A stretch of DNA of 64,000 nucleotides from the NCBI RefSeq assembly GCF_013376415.1, contig NZ_WYET01000001.1, positions 62,001 to 126,000 on the forward strand. The letters are read 5' to 3'. A program made the translations under genes and the position numbers. The notes beneath the pieces were generated by a model. The model worked only from the letters and a program-made list of their open reading frames with translations, was not told the origin of the DNA and made no database searches. This document shows, in pieces, positions 1 to 9,214 of this stretch. Source of the DNA: Flagellimonas chongwuensis (GTDB lineage: Bacteria > Bacteroidota > Bacteroidia > Flavobacteriales > Flavobacteriaceae). The stretch's first letter is position 1, and the number at the start of each line of letters is the position of its first letter.

Positions 1-1747
1 CAAAAACGGCATCGGTAATCTCGGTATTCGCTGAATCATCAATTTTTGGAACGGGTTTGGTAGATGTCCTGACCGAATTGATGGTCTTCTTCACTTCCTC
101 CACATCCTGATAATTGAGTACCAACCTACTTTCGAACAAATCATCCTCGGGGGTCAATTGTAATCCCACCTGCGGAAAACAAATAATGAAATCCTTGTTC
201 TTTCGCATCTTTTCCTTTGTGGGCGCATCGGCCAAAGCATACATATTATCAAACAATAACGGCACATTGCTGTAAACGAAAACTGTGGATTCAGAATCAA
301 ATTTTTGGTCAAAGCTTTTGTATGCTTCCGAAGTGGCCAGGGTTGCGCCTTCCGTTACTTTATCAATAATACCCTTTAACGTGTTGGGGCTATCACTAAA
401 AATCACAAAATCATCAATCTGTGTAAAGTAGGGTTTATCAAATTCGTCGAACCGCCCCCCCAAGAGCAGTTTAAAGAAACCTTTTATGGATAGGAAATTG
501 ATTTCGTAGTCCTTATAATTGACTGCTTTGAACTTTACAGGTGTTTTTTTTCGTATTTGCTCTACGACAAAGTCCAAATTGGTCTTGGCATCCTCGGCAT
601 CATTCGCTTTGAGGACGAGTGCAACATCATTCTTACCTTTGGTAATGTGGGATTGAATTTGAAGCACGGCAATCTCATCCCCAATCCAACTCACAAAGTT
701 TTCTTCAACGTCTATTTTGAGAAACTTTTCCACTTTTGCAATCCCGGTCTGATAACTTTCGAACTGCTCTGGGTCGTTCTGCTGAACCCTCTCAAAATTT
801 TTATAGAACTCGGAGAAGCTATCAAACCCATAACTGATATAAAGTGCCGTACTATTGGGCGCCACTTGTGGAATGGAACGCTCGGCCGTGCCCGACTTTT
901 GCAAAGCTTCCAAATAATATTCGTTCACGGCGCTAATGTTGGTGTATCCATTGGCCGTTAAAGTGCTATTGTTATCCAGATCAAAATAAAAGCCCGAGAA
1001 CAAAAAGTTTTCACTTACCCGTTGTACCCAATCGGAAGGTCTGTCCGAGTACATTTTAATGTAATCATCAAAAAAATGATATTGCACGTACATTCGAAAC
1101 AAATCCTCGTGCCCTACTTTTTGGTTGATTTCCAAAAAATTAAGATTTCGTCCCAACACGGGTTCATTATATTGGTCTATCGAAGCTTCCACCAAGGTAT
1201 GTGTGTAGGAGGCCACCAACTGGTTTTTGATAAAGGACAGGTACATCGTCTCTTTGGTGTCCCTATCGTGTACTTCCAAAATCTCGTGTTCGTGGTAGAT
1301 TCGTTTGCTCAGCACGTAGCCATCATCCAGTAAGGTGTTCAAATAGGTTTTGAGCAATTGTAGTTTGGCAATTCGCTTTAAATCCAGCACATAAAAAATC
1401 CCGTAATCTTTGGGCGATATCATGTGGATGGATATGAACAGGGAACGGTTATCAAAAAACTCGAACAGTTTATGATTGTCGTTAAAAACCGTATCTACCT
1501 TTTGAATGTTCTCCGTGAGTTCCGAAAAGTAATCGTTCTTTTTAAGGTGGCACCAAGCTTTGCTCCTGCTTACCTTTTCCCAACTTTCGACAGGCTGTTC
1601 GGATTCAATAATGAAAACCGCATCCTTGGGAATTAGATAAATGGACTGTAGATTAGTCTTGGGAGACAGAATAAAGATATAGGCCAAATAGCACAAATAG
1701 AGTGCAAACAGTCCTAGCAAACCGAAAAGAATCCTTTTTCTGGTCAT
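1..1747 (-). CDS. DUF3352-like membrane-anchored protein, C-terminus cut by window edge
   Basis: Reading the minus strand from the ATG at 1747 gives an uninterrupted frame to base 1, so the C-terminus lies outside the window. The product starts MTRKRILFGLLGLF and has one hydrophobic segment near residues 5-28. A motif like YLIPKDAVFIIES follows, typical of DUF3352-type proteins of Flavobacteriia. The rest (over 550 residues) looks extracytoplasmic, probably held at the inner membrane by its N-terminal helix. The function of the family is unknown to me. The next gene on the same strand lies 73 bases upstream, so co-transcription with it and yraN is possible. The frame is certain; the family name rests on resemblance. 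Confidence 0.8.
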   Translation of the reverse strand, partial: MTRKRILFGLLGLFALYLCYLAYIFILSPKTNLQSIYLIPKDAVFIIESEQPVESWEKVSRSKAWCHLKKNDYFSELTENIQKVDTVFNDNHKLFEFFDNRSLFISIHMISPKDYGIFYVLDLKRIAKLQLLKTYLNTLLDDGYVLSKRIYHEHEILEVHDRDTKETMYLSFIKNQLVASYTHTLVEASIDQYNEPVLGRNLNFLEINQKVGHEDLFRMYVQYHFFDDYIKMYSDRPSDWVQRVSENFLFSGFYFDLDNNSTLTANGYTNISAVNEYYLEALQKSGTAERSIPQVAPNSTALYISYGFDSFSEFYKNFERVQQNDPEQFESYQTGIAKVEKFLKIDVEENFVSWIGDEIAVLQIQSHITKGKNDVALVLKANDAEDAKTNLDFVVEQIRKKTPVKFKAVNYKDYEINFLSIKGFFKLLLGGRFDEFDKPYFTQIDDFVIFSDSPNTLKGIIDKVTEGATLATSEAYKSFDQKFDSESTVFVYSNVPLLFDNMYALADAPTKEKMRKNKDFIICFPQVGLQLTPEDDLFESRLVLNYQDVEEVKKTINSVRTSTKPVPKIDDSANTEITDAVF

Positions 1748-1820
1748 TTTTCCAAAAAGTGTCTTTTCCTAGAACGAAGAAGATGTCTTTTTAGTTTAGA
1801 CCAAGAAAAGGAATCTCAAA

Positions 1821-2480
1821 TTATAAGGATTTTAAATCTTTGATGGTCTTAAAAGCGACATCCACCTGTTCATCGTTCACCAAAATGGTAAACTCGTTAG
1901 TAGTGGAAATCACCTCATAAAGCACAATACCCTCCCAGGCCAATCGCTGAAAAATAAAATAATAGATTCCGGGGACCGAAACGTTTTCGGCTGGCAATTT
2001 TACCGTAATGGAAGACAGTCCTTCCGCCTTTTGCGTGCAGCGTTCCATTTTAAAGTTCTTTTCCACCACGCCGTCCATCACATTGCTGATTACAATATTG
2101 ATTTCATTCACCCCTCTGGAAGAAGTGTAGAAGACATCTTGATTGATATTGACTTCTTCCAACAATTTGGCTTGTTGCTGCAAAATCGTGTCTGAAGCTA
2201 AAAAGGTATAGTCCGTAAGGTTGGAGCGAACCGTTATCTCACCTATATTCTTGAGCACCTTTACAATTTTATGCGTGGCCCTGAACTCCAGATCATCGGA
2301 TAAACGTTTTAGTGCCATCACAATGGCCCCATCTTTTACATCCTTGCCCAATTCCTCCGCAATCTCGGGCTTTATCTGTCTGGACAAAGAAGTTAAGTTT
2401 ATAATTCCTTGTGCTAGAGCTGTTTGCAAAAAGGGCTTTTTCTTGATGTAGTGCTCAACTACGGCGGAAATTGTTTTCAT
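1821..2480 (-). CDS. ACT-domain-like regulatory protein (often labelled aspartate kinase-like)
   Basis: This 219-residue protein has no signal peptide and is probably cytoplasmic. The N-terminal half (about 1-95) is helical with a LTSLSRQIKPEIAEELGK stretch. The C-terminal half has two alternating strand/helix units; the later one (VSVPGIYYFIFQRLAWEGI, then EVISTTNEFTILV) resembles paired ACT domains of aspartate kinases. No kinase domain is present, so a catalytic aspartate kinase is ruled out. A ligand-sensing or regulatory role is inferred from the ACT-like fold only. It starts 52 bases after yraN in the direction of transcription. Confidence 0.75.
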   Translation of the reverse strand: MKTISAVVEHYIKKKPFLQTALAQGIINLTSLSRQIKPEIAEELGKDVKDGAIVMALKRLSDDLEFRATHKIVKVLKNIGEITVRSNLTDYTFLASDTILQQQAKLLEEVNINQDVFYTSSRGVNEINIVISNVMDGVVEKNFKMERCTQKAEGLSSITVKLPAENVSVPGIYYFIFQRLAWEGIVLYEVISTTNEFTILVNDEQVDVAFKTIKDLKSL

Positions 2481-2532
2481 CTTTGGTTGATTTTTAACAA
2501 AAATAACATATTGTTACAAAACAAACAAATGG

Positions 2533-2892
2533 TTAAAAATGATAAAATGCATTTTCAAGGTGCTCAATTTCAAATTTTTTCTCCTTTTGAATCACTGTTA
2601 TTACATCAAACCGTACCTCAAAATCATCCTCCGACTTTTCTACAAAATGGTTGGCAGCCATGGTCAACAACTTGATTTTTTTAGCAGAAACAACTTCCGA
2701 AATTTCCTTGAGAAACCCCATTTTTCTTGACTTCACCTCCACTATCGCCAAGACGTTGTGCTTGACTGCAATAATATCTATCTCAGCTTTTAAATAGCGA
2801 TAGTTCAGAGCCTTAATTTCATATCCGGAAGCCTTTAAAAATTCCACTGCTTTTTGTTCGCCGAGTTTACCAAAAGTGTTATGATCCCCCAT
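2533..2892 (-). CDS. YraN family (UPF0102) endonuclease-fold protein
   Basis: This is a 119-residue soluble protein. The ATG at 2892 gives MGDHNTFGKLGEQKAVEFLK, which matches the usual YraN beginning (G..GE..A..fL); the frame extends upstream to 2949 but those residues do not fit the family. The restriction-endonuclease-like core is intact: AEIDIIA around residues 37-43 supplies the acidic metal ligand, and IVEVKSRK around 50-57 gives the E-x-K signature. YraN proteins are predicted nucleases of uncertain function. It is probably co-transcribed with the downstream ACT-like gene. Confidence 0.88.
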   Translation of the reverse strand: MGDHNTFGKLGEQKAVEFLKASGYEIKALNYRYLKAEIDIIAVKHNVLAIVEVKSRKMGFLKEISEVVSAKKIKLLTMAANHFVEKSEDDFEVRFDVITVIQKEKKFEIEHLENAFYHF

Positions 2893-3063
2893 ACAATTTG
2901 TAAAAGTCCAAAAAAAATATGCATTTCGTCGAAAAATTTGGTAGTTCATGGACTTTAGAACGTTAAGGTTGTAATTTGTTGGCTCAATTGAACCACATCC
3001 AACACTAGCATAAGCATATAGTTCACCCCAAAACTATGTACCAAATTAACGCCAGATATTGCT

Positions 3064-4575
3064 ATGGAGTACTTCATCAATTGTAATTCCTCAACCTTGG
3101 CGCCGTACACTACTCCATTGGACGAGTTACGCGCAGCCCACTTGTACCGAAGGCTTGGCTTTAGTGCCTCAGTACAGACCATAAATGCCGCTGTGGGACA
3201 ATCAGCTGGTGCCCTAGTAGACAACTTGGTTGATCAAGCGCTTGCTGCACCAACCATTCCAGCGCCGGCATGGGCAGATTGGAACAATGCAAACTATCCG
3301 GCCGACGATGACCTCGCTCGGCAAATGCGAAACGCCCAAATCGAAGACCTTACGACCACATATGGCAATGCACTCGTCAACAATAAATTATTGGACCGAC
3401 TCAGTTTTTTCTGGAGCAATCACTTTGTTACCCAACTAGAAACTTATAACTGTCCCGGTTTCCTATTCTATTACATCAATTGCTTGCAACGTAATGCCTT
3501 GGGCAACTTTAAGACCTTTACCAGCGAAATAGGCCTTACCAGCGCCATGCTCTATTATTTGGATGGTGTCCGCAACCGCGGTAACAACCCCAATGAGAAC
3601 TACGCCCGTGAGCTCTACGAACTCTTTACCTTGGGCGAAGGGAACAATTATACGGAAGAAGATATTATTGAGACTTCCAAGGCACTTTCGGGATATACCG
3701 AACGTGGTGAAGAGGGATGTACCGCGGTGACCTTTGACCCTACCGAGTTCAATACCGAAAACAAAACCATTTTTGGACAGACCGGAAATTGGGGATACGA
3801 TGATGTAATTAATATCCTTTTCAATGAAAGACCGGACGAGATAGGATGGTTTATCTGTAAAAAATTATACGAGTTCTTTGTCCATCCAGATTCAACAAGC
3901 GAAGATGGAGGAATTGCTCCCCAAATTATTGATGGTTTAGCGCAGACTTTCATCAGCAGTGGTTTTGAACTCGCTCCAGTTTTACGACAATTGTTTAAAA
4001 GTCAGCACTTTTTTGATGAAACCGCCATCGGGGTCATTATTAAAAGTCCGGCGGATCTGTATTTCAACCTTTTGAAAGAAACAGGGTTTACTTACGATGA
4101 CATGACCATTATTAATATGATAGATTCATGCGCATTGATAGGACAACGATTTTTTCAACCTCCCGAGGTGGAAGGTTGGCAACGGGACCGAACCTGGATC
4201 AATACCAATTTTATTATTGGTCGATGGTTGACCGCCGAAGTATTCTTGGAACGTTTTTTCCAAAACGACCCAGAGCAGTTCAGAGATTTGGCCGTGAATG
4301 CTGTGGGCCCGGCCAACAGCAATACGAGTAACCCCGAAATTGTGGTTAGGGCTTTGGTGGACAAGTTTACACCAAAGGGCCTTTTAACAGATGCCGATTT
4401 TGAGCGGGCTATGGACGCCTTCAAAATTGATGATGTCCCGGAGGAATATTACGCTCCAGAGTATTACCCTGGCGGTACAAGCCAATGGGTGCTGCAAGTA
4501 AGTGCAGAAACTCCAACACAGGTATACATACTGTTGCGCCACTTATCCAGAGAACCCGAATTCCAACTCAAATAA
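3064..4575 (+). CDS. DUF1800 domain-containing protein
   Basis: This 503-residue protein is similar along its length to DUF1800 proteins. It begins with the helix AAHLYRRLGFS, and has LDRLSFFWSNHFVTQ, NENYARELYELFTLG and PPEVEGWQ, all hallmark family motifs. I see no clear signal peptide at the ATG used here, and an in-frame stop at 3019-3021 limits extension. DUF1800 genes are usually followed, as here, by a DUF1501 gene. The gap to the next gene is 9 bases, so the pair is an operon. The biochemical role of the family is unknown; the pairing suggests joint action in the envelope. Confidence 0.9.
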   Translation: MEYFINCNSSTLAPYTTPLDELRAAHLYRRLGFSASVQTINAAVGQSAGALVDNLVDQALAAPTIPAPAWADWNNANYPADDDLARQMRNAQIEDLTTTYGNALVNNKLLDRLSFFWSNHFVTQLETYNCPGFLFYYINCLQRNALGNFKTFTSEIGLTSAMLYYLDGVRNRGNNPNENYARELYELFTLGEGNNYTEEDIIETSKALSGYTERGEEGCTAVTFDPTEFNTENKTIFGQTGNWGYDDVINILFNERPDEIGWFICKKLYEFFVHPDSTSEDGGIAPQIIDGLAQTFISSGFELAPVLRQLFKSQHFFDETAIGVIIKSPADLYFNLLKETGFTYDDMTIINMIDSCALIGQRFFQPPEVEGWQRDRTWINTNFIIGRWLTAEVFLERFFQNDPEQFRDLAVNAVGPANSNTSNPEIVVRALVDKFTPKGLLTDADFERAMDAFKIDDVPEEYYAPEYYPGGTSQWVLQVSAETPTQVYILLRHLSREPEFQLK

Positions 4576-4584
4576 CCCATCATC

Positions 4585-6303
4585 ATGTGCGATAATCACC
4601 ATACCCACGATAATTCCCCTCACAAAGGCATCGAGCACGATGGCCACGATCTAGAACATAAAAAATGGAGCCGACGATCCTTTGTCCAAGCTTTGGGCAT
4701 TGCCGGTTCGGGTTCCATGTTTTTGGGAAGCCATATGATTTCTGCCTCTTCCCCATCACCTCTTACGGCCGCAGTTGCTGCCGCAGAAACGGACAATATT
4801 TTAATACTGATTCGATTATCGGGTGGGAACGACGGTCTGAGCACCGTAATCCCAATTCAACAATATGACACTTATGCAAATGCAAGGCCCAACATCTACA
4901 TCCCGGAAAGTAAGGTCTTAAAACTTACCGACGATTTTGGGGTGCCCACCTACATGAGCGCCCTAGAATCCCTTTGGGGGGATGGCCAGTTCAAGGCAGT
5001 GCATGGCGTAGGTTACGAAAATCAAAGTTTGTCCCACTTTACCGGTTCCGATATTTTTGCCAATACGGATTTGACCACTACTGGATTTTCGGGAGAGAAC
5101 ACTGGTTGGATGGGTAGACATTTTGAAAATCTTTATCCGGATTATTTAATTAATCCACCGGCCGCACCCGCCGCCATTCAAATTGGAAACTTGGCAAACC
5201 TGGTCTTCCAAGGTGAAGAAACCAACTATGCTTTCGTAACCAACAATGTGGATCAATTGGAACAAATTGCCGAAACAGGAGCTTTTTATGATATAGAAAA
5301 CGCCCCTTTCGATAATTGTATGTACGGGGACCAATTGCGTTTTCTTCGTGGAGTAGCCAATACCACCTACGAGTATGCTGGAATCATCCATGATGCGTAT
5401 ATGGCCGGACAAAATCAAGTTGAATATCAAGACAACGGCTTTGCCAGACAATTGGCCCTTTTGGCACGTTTGATCAAAGGGAACTTGGGTACCAAGGTAT
5501 ATATGATTTCTTTGGGAGGATTTGACACCCACGGAAATCAGCCTATTGTTCATGAACGTTTAATGTCCAATCTATCCATTGCCATCAATAATTTCTACGA
5601 AGACCTCGCATTTACCGAACAAGATGACAATGTTCTCAGCATGACTTTTTCCGAGTTTGGTCGACGAATCTTTGAAAACGGTTCCAATGGTACCGACCAT
5701 GGAAAAGCGGCCCCTACCCTGTTCTTTGGTTCCGGATTGAGCGGAAGTGCCTTTGTAGGCGAACATCCCTCATTGGACGAACCCAACAACCGTGGAAACC
5801 TGGAGTACACCATGGATTTTAGAAACCTTTACGGAACTGTATTGGCAGAATGGCTTTGTGTACCAAGGCAGACAGTGGAACAGCATTTATTGGGCCACCC
5901 CTATCAGGCGATCGACCTAGGCTTTAATTGTAGTGGTGAAACTTTTGATGACATCGCCATGGACAACGATCCACCTACATTACCGGAAACACCCCCGAGC
6001 CAAGACCCGAATAATCCAGATATCGATATTTTGGATGGCATTGCGCACGCGGCCATATATCCGGCAACGTCACCTAGGAACCCTCACATTCATTTGGAGA
6101 TGCCGGTTGCGGCCCATGTGGACATTGAACTCTTCAATATTTTGGGGCAACGCGTTGGTACCTTGTTCAATGAAATGATGCTGGAAGGCGCCGTAGATAT
6201 CAATATACGGGAGCGAATGCGCGATAGCCTATCCACAGGAAAATATATTTATAGAATCTCCGTGGGAGAAAAAAAGATGAGCAAATCAGTAATGATTGCG
6301 TAA
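4585..6303 (+). CDS. DUF1501 protein with Tat signal and T9SS C-terminal sorting domain
   Basis: This 572-residue protein belongs to the DUF1501 (sulfatase/alkaline phosphatase-like) family. Near residues 28-50, KWSRRSFVQALGIAGSG is a twin-arginine signal followed by a hydrophobic core. The central part carries family motifs such as RLSGGNDGLSTVIP, SLGGFDTHGNQ and TFSEFGRR. The last 80 residues are a T9SS type A sorting domain (LFNILGQRVGTL, then LSTGKYIYRISVGEKKMSKS). The protein would therefore cross the inner membrane folded by Tat and the outer membrane by the Por system. A run rich in Pro and Asp around 465-490 links the catalytic-type domain to the tail. Confidence 0.92.
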   Translation: MCDNHHTHDNSPHKGIEHDGHDLEHKKWSRRSFVQALGIAGSGSMFLGSHMISASSPSPLTAAVAAAETDNILILIRLSGGNDGLSTVIPIQQYDTYANARPNIYIPESKVLKLTDDFGVPTYMSALESLWGDGQFKAVHGVGYENQSLSHFTGSDIFANTDLTTTGFSGENTGWMGRHFENLYPDYLINPPAAPAAIQIGNLANLVFQGEETNYAFVTNNVDQLEQIAETGAFYDIENAPFDNCMYGDQLRFLRGVANTTYEYAGIIHDAYMAGQNQVEYQDNGFARQLALLARLIKGNLGTKVYMISLGGFDTHGNQPIVHERLMSNLSIAINNFYEDLAFTEQDDNVLSMTFSEFGRRIFENGSNGTDHGKAAPTLFFGSGLSGSAFVGEHPSLDEPNNRGNLEYTMDFRNLYGTVLAEWLCVPRQTVEQHLLGHPYQAIDLGFNCSGETFDDIAMDNDPPTLPETPPSQDPNNPDIDILDGIAHAAIYPATSPRNPHIHLEMPVAAHVDIELFNILGQRVGTLFNEMMLEGAVDINIRERMRDSLSTGKYIYRISVGEKKMSKSVMIA

Positions 6304-6332
6304 AAAGCGGGACACTTTGTTATCCTTTATTT

Positions 6333-6397
6333 CGAAACCCTTCGGTAATGTACCCCTCACCCCAAATAGGGTCGCATTTCCGGGGGTTTCGTTTTTT
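6333..6397 (+). terminator. Possible rho-independent terminator after the DUF1501 gene
   Basis: CGAAACCC (6333-6340) pairs with GGGTTTCG (6384-6391), and six T residues follow at 6392-6397. The 43-base loop holds further C-rich and G-rich stretches that could extend the hairpin. It sits 30 bases after the DUF1501 stop codon. The large loop makes the call moderate. Confidence 0.45.
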
Positions 6398-6427
6398 GTG
6401 AGTATCCCGTTAAAATCAGTATTTTTG
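6396..6427 (+). promoter_or_regulatory. Bacteroidota-type promoter for metG
   Basis: TTG at 6396-6398 and TATTTTTG at 6420-6427 fit the Bacteroidota -33/-7 pattern (TTG, then TAnnTTTG) with a 21-base spacer. Transcription would begin about 12 bases before the metG ATG. The -33 element overlaps the T-run of the preceding terminator. Confidence 0.5.
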
Positions 6428-6445
6428 GGGCCTAATTAGATTTAA

Positions 6446-8527
6446 ATGGCTCAAAATACTTCACCTTCCAGGTACACCATTACTGCGGCACTGCCCTACA
6501 CCAACGGCCCTATCCATATTGGGCACTTGGCAGGCGTATATGTTCCCGCCGATATTTATTCCCGTTATTTACGATTAAGGGGCAACGATGTGGCCTTTGT
6601 TTGCGGTAGCGACGAACACGGTGTCGCCATATCCATGAAGGCCAAAAAGGAAGGTGTTACCCCAAAAGAAATTATAGACAAGTACCACGCTATCATCAAA
6701 AAATCATTTACTGATTTTGGTGTGTCTTTTGATAACTACTCAAGAACTTCCGCAGAGGTGCATCATAAGACCGCTTCGGAGTTCTTCAAAAAAATGTACG
6801 AGCAAGGGGATTTTATCGAAGAGGAGACCGAGCAATTGTATGATGATGAGGCCAAACAGTTTTTGGCAGACCGTTTCGTTATAGGAACTTGCCCCAAATG
6901 TGGTCACGAAGAAGCGTATGGTGACCAATGTGAAAATTGTGGTTCCTCATTGAACGCAACAGACCTTATCAATCCAAAATCCACCATAACGGGAACTGTT
7001 CCATCCTTAAAGACTACTAAACATTGGTTTTTACCTTTGGATAGGTACGAAGATTTCTTGAAAAATTGGATTCTCGAAGAGCACAAATCCGATTGGAAGC
7101 CCAATGTGTACGGACAATGTAAATCGTGGATAGACGAAGGCCTAAAACCCAGGGCCGTAACCCGTGATTTGGATTGGGGTATTCCCGTTCCCGTTGAAGG
7201 TGGCGAGGGAAAAGTACTATACGTATGGTTTGATGCGCCTATTGGTTACATTTCTTCCACCAAGGAATGGGCAGAAAGAGAAGGTAAGGATTGGCAGCCG
7301 TACTGGAAGGACAAGGACACCAAATTGGTACACTTTATCGGCAAGGACAACATTGTGTTCCACTGTATTATCTTCCCGAGCATGTTGGAGGCCAACGGCG
7401 ATTATATCTTACCGGACAATGTGCCTGCCAACGAGTTTTTGAACCTTGAGGGCAGTAAACTTTCCACTTCCAAAAACTGGGCGGTTTGGTTGCACGAGTA
7501 TTTGGAAGAGTTCCCGGATATGCAAGATGTACTTCGCTATGCATTGACTGCCAATGCACCGGAGACCAAGGACAACGATTTTACTTGGAAAGATTTTCAG
7601 GCTAGGAACAACAATGAACTAGTGGCCATTTTTGGGAACTTTGTGAACCGCGTTGCCGTACTGACGCATAAATACTACGGAGGCGAGATACCAACACCTG
7701 CAGAATTGACCGCTGTAGACAAAGAAGCTTTGGAAGCCCTGAAGGAGTTTCCAGAAACCCTTTCCAAATCGTTGGGGCGCTACCGTTTCCGTGAAGCGAG
7801 TCAGCAATTGATGAACTTGGCGCGATTGGGCAACAAATATTTGGCTGACCAAGAACCTTGGAAACTCATCAAAACGGACGAAGAGCGTGTAAAAACCATC
7901 ATGTACGTAGCACTTCAGATAGCGACTGGATTGGCAATTTTGAGCGAGCCATTTTTACCGTTTACTTCGGAGAAGTTAAAAGGAATTCTCAATGTCATTT
8001 CGAACGAAGGTGAGAAATCTATCGAGTGGGATGATGTTAGTTCAAAAGCAACCTTGCTTTCAGCAGGACACACAATTAACAAAAGTGAATTGCTCTTCAG
8101 AAAGATTGAGGATAACGAAATCCAACAACAACTGGATAAATTGGAAGCCACCAAAAAAGCCAACGCACAAATGGACAAAGAAGCAGCTCCACTTAAGGAC
8201 ACCATTACCTTCGATGATTTTGCCAAGCTGGACTTACGGGTTGGGACCATTATTGAAGCTGAAAAAATGCCCAAAGCCAACAAACTTTTGGTTCTAAAAG
8301 TAGATATGGGGCTTGATACCCGAACCATTGTCTCCGGTATTGCAAATAGCTTTCAACCTGAGGACATTTTGGGCAAAAAAGTAACCGTTGTGGCCAATTT
8401 GGCTCCAAGAAAACTACGTGGTGTGGAAAGTCAGGGCATGATCTTGATGACGGAGGACAAAAATGGCAAACTTGTTTTTGTAAATACGGATGAAGATGGG
8501 GTAAGCAACGGAGAGACCATCAATTAA
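6446..8527 (+). CDS. metG: Methionyl-tRNA synthetase
   Basis: This enzyme charges tRNA-Met with methionine in the cytoplasm. The 693-residue protein is the long, dimeric form. The HIGH motif is at 24-27. A zinc knuckle CPKCG plus CENCG spans about 149-165. The KMSKS loop appears as KLSTS near 338. The alpha-helical anticodon-binding domain follows at roughly 400-560, and an EMAPII/Trbp111-like tRNA-binding domain ([35 protein letters not shown]) fills about 590-693. Around residues 516-525 the frame includes a sequence that looks like a dispersed intergenic repeat (see repeat at 7993-8020). A good promoter precedes the gene. Confidence 0.98.
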   Translation: MAQNTSPSRYTITAALPYTNGPIHIGHLAGVYVPADIYSRYLRLRGNDVAFVCGSDEHGVAISMKAKKEGVTPKEIIDKYHAIIKKSFTDFGVSFDNYSRTSAEVHHKTASEFFKKMYEQGDFIEEETEQLYDDEAKQFLADRFVIGTCPKCGHEEAYGDQCENCGSSLNATDLINPKSTITGTVPSLKTTKHWFLPLDRYEDFLKNWILEEHKSDWKPNVYGQCKSWIDEGLKPRAVTRDLDWGIPVPVEGGEGKVLYVWFDAPIGYISSTKEWAEREGKDWQPYWKDKDTKLVHFIGKDNIVFHCIIFPSMLEANGDYILPDNVPANEFLNLEGSKLSTSKNWAVWLHEYLEEFPDMQDVLRYALTANAPETKDNDFTWKDFQARNNNELVAIFGNFVNRVAVLTHKYYGGEIPTPAELTAVDKEALEALKEFPETLSKSLGRYRFREASQQLMNLARLGNKYLADQEPWKLIKTDEERVKTIMYVALQIATGLAILSEPFLPFTSEKLKGILNVISNEGEKSIEWDDVSSKATLLSAGHTINKSELLFRKIEDNEIQQQLDKLEATKKANAQMDKEAAPLKDTITFDDFAKLDLRVGTIIEAEKMPKANKLLVLKVDMGLDTRTIVSGIANSFQPEDILGKKVTVVANLAPRKLRGVESQGMILMTEDKNGKLVFVNTDEDGVSNGETIN
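7993..8020 (+). repeat. REP-like dispersed repeat copy embedded in metG
   Basis: These 28 bases include GTCATTTCGAACGAAGG and end GTGAGAAATCT. They closely resemble a palindromic repeat that I recall as common between genes in Flavobacteriia genomes (GTCATTTCGA...GAGAAATCT). Here the repeat lies inside the metG frame and is translated as VISNEGEKS. One extra G relative to the form I remember keeps the frame open. The identification as a repeat comes from memory, not from a second copy in this window. Confidence 0.45.
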
Positions 8528-8620
8528 TTCATATCCAAAGTTGTTACACATTTAACCAAACAAAAGAAATTAAATCCAAAACTTAAAATATTACTTCTTT
8601 CAATTCTATTTTCCACAATA

Positions 8621-9040
8621 ATGAGCGGACAAAAAACTAATCAAGAGCTAATCGAATTAAAAGCCGATATGATAAAATACGCGCTCGAAATCGGACAAAT
8701 ATTTGAATTAAATCTTGACTTTACTGATGATTCTATTAAAAACGTTGAAAAAATTTTATCGGAAATTCACGATGAATATGTTTCAACCAAAAATGACGAA
8801 GGATTAAATGGAGTTGCAATTCAGTTCGGATTTTACATAATGGAGACAATCGAACAGAATCACGGAAAAGTTTGGTTTGAAAGGAATCACAAAGACTTCG
8901 GAGAAAACTCTTTCCCTTTCTACTGGAATGAAATGACCTTATTTCCAATAGGTTGGTGCCAAAAACGGATTTTTGACGGACCAGATGACAATATTTGGCC
9001 GAAATATAAAATAGTAGTAATTGAAAAACGGACTGAATAA
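8621..9040 (+). CDS. AT-rich protein of unknown function, start uncertain
   Basis: I do not recognise this protein. From the ATG at 8621 it is 139 residues, rich in acidic and aromatic residues in its C-terminal half (VWFERNHKD, FPFYWNEM, IGWCQKRIFDGP). Base composition is clearly more AT-rich than metG or tex, which hints at transfer. The frame is open upstream to the metG stop, and the 16 or so residues before this ATG (KLKILLLSILFSTIMSGQ) look like a signal peptide ending at a typical SGQ cleavage site, yet no ATG, GTG or TTG precedes them. So either the gene uses this ATG without a signal, uses a rare start, or has lost its start. Confidence 0.55.
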   Translation: MSGQKTNQELIELKADMIKYALEIGQIFELNLDFTDDSIKNVEKILSEIHDEYVSTKNDEGLNGVAIQFGFYIMETIEQNHGKVWFERNHKDFGENSFPFYWNEMTLFPIGWCQKRIFDGPDDNIWPKYKIVVIEKRTE

Positions 9041-9118
9041 AAACGTGTTACAAAAATGTTAAGCGCAAAACCGAAAATTAACGCATATTAACCAGTAACC
9101 GACGGTTACACGAGACCG

Positions 9119-9190
9119 AAACTGTCAGGTCGAGCGAAGTCGAGACCCACATTAAAAACTTGGACAGAAAAACTTCTCGACTGCGCTCTA
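9119..9190. repeat. Inverted TCGA-type dispersed repeats in the tex upstream region
   Basis: GGTCGAGCGAAGTCGAGACC (9128-9147) is an imperfect palindrome. TTCTCGACTGCGCTCT (9175-9190) is the related motif in the opposite orientation. Both match a type of intergenic palindrome that I recall as scattered through Flavobacteriia genomes. They occupy the 174-base gap between the unknown AT-rich gene and tex, where I see no other gene. Confidence 0.5.
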
Positions 9191-9214
9191 AGTGATAAAT
9201 ACTATACAAACATC

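Noticed and set aside
557..961. 134-codon plus-strand frame near the left edge
   Set aside because: The minus strand holds one uninterrupted DUF3352-like frame through this region, which explains it better.
2955..3224. 89-codon minus-strand frame overlapping the DUF1800 start
   Set aside because: It overlaps conserved DUF1800 sequence and has no motif of its own.
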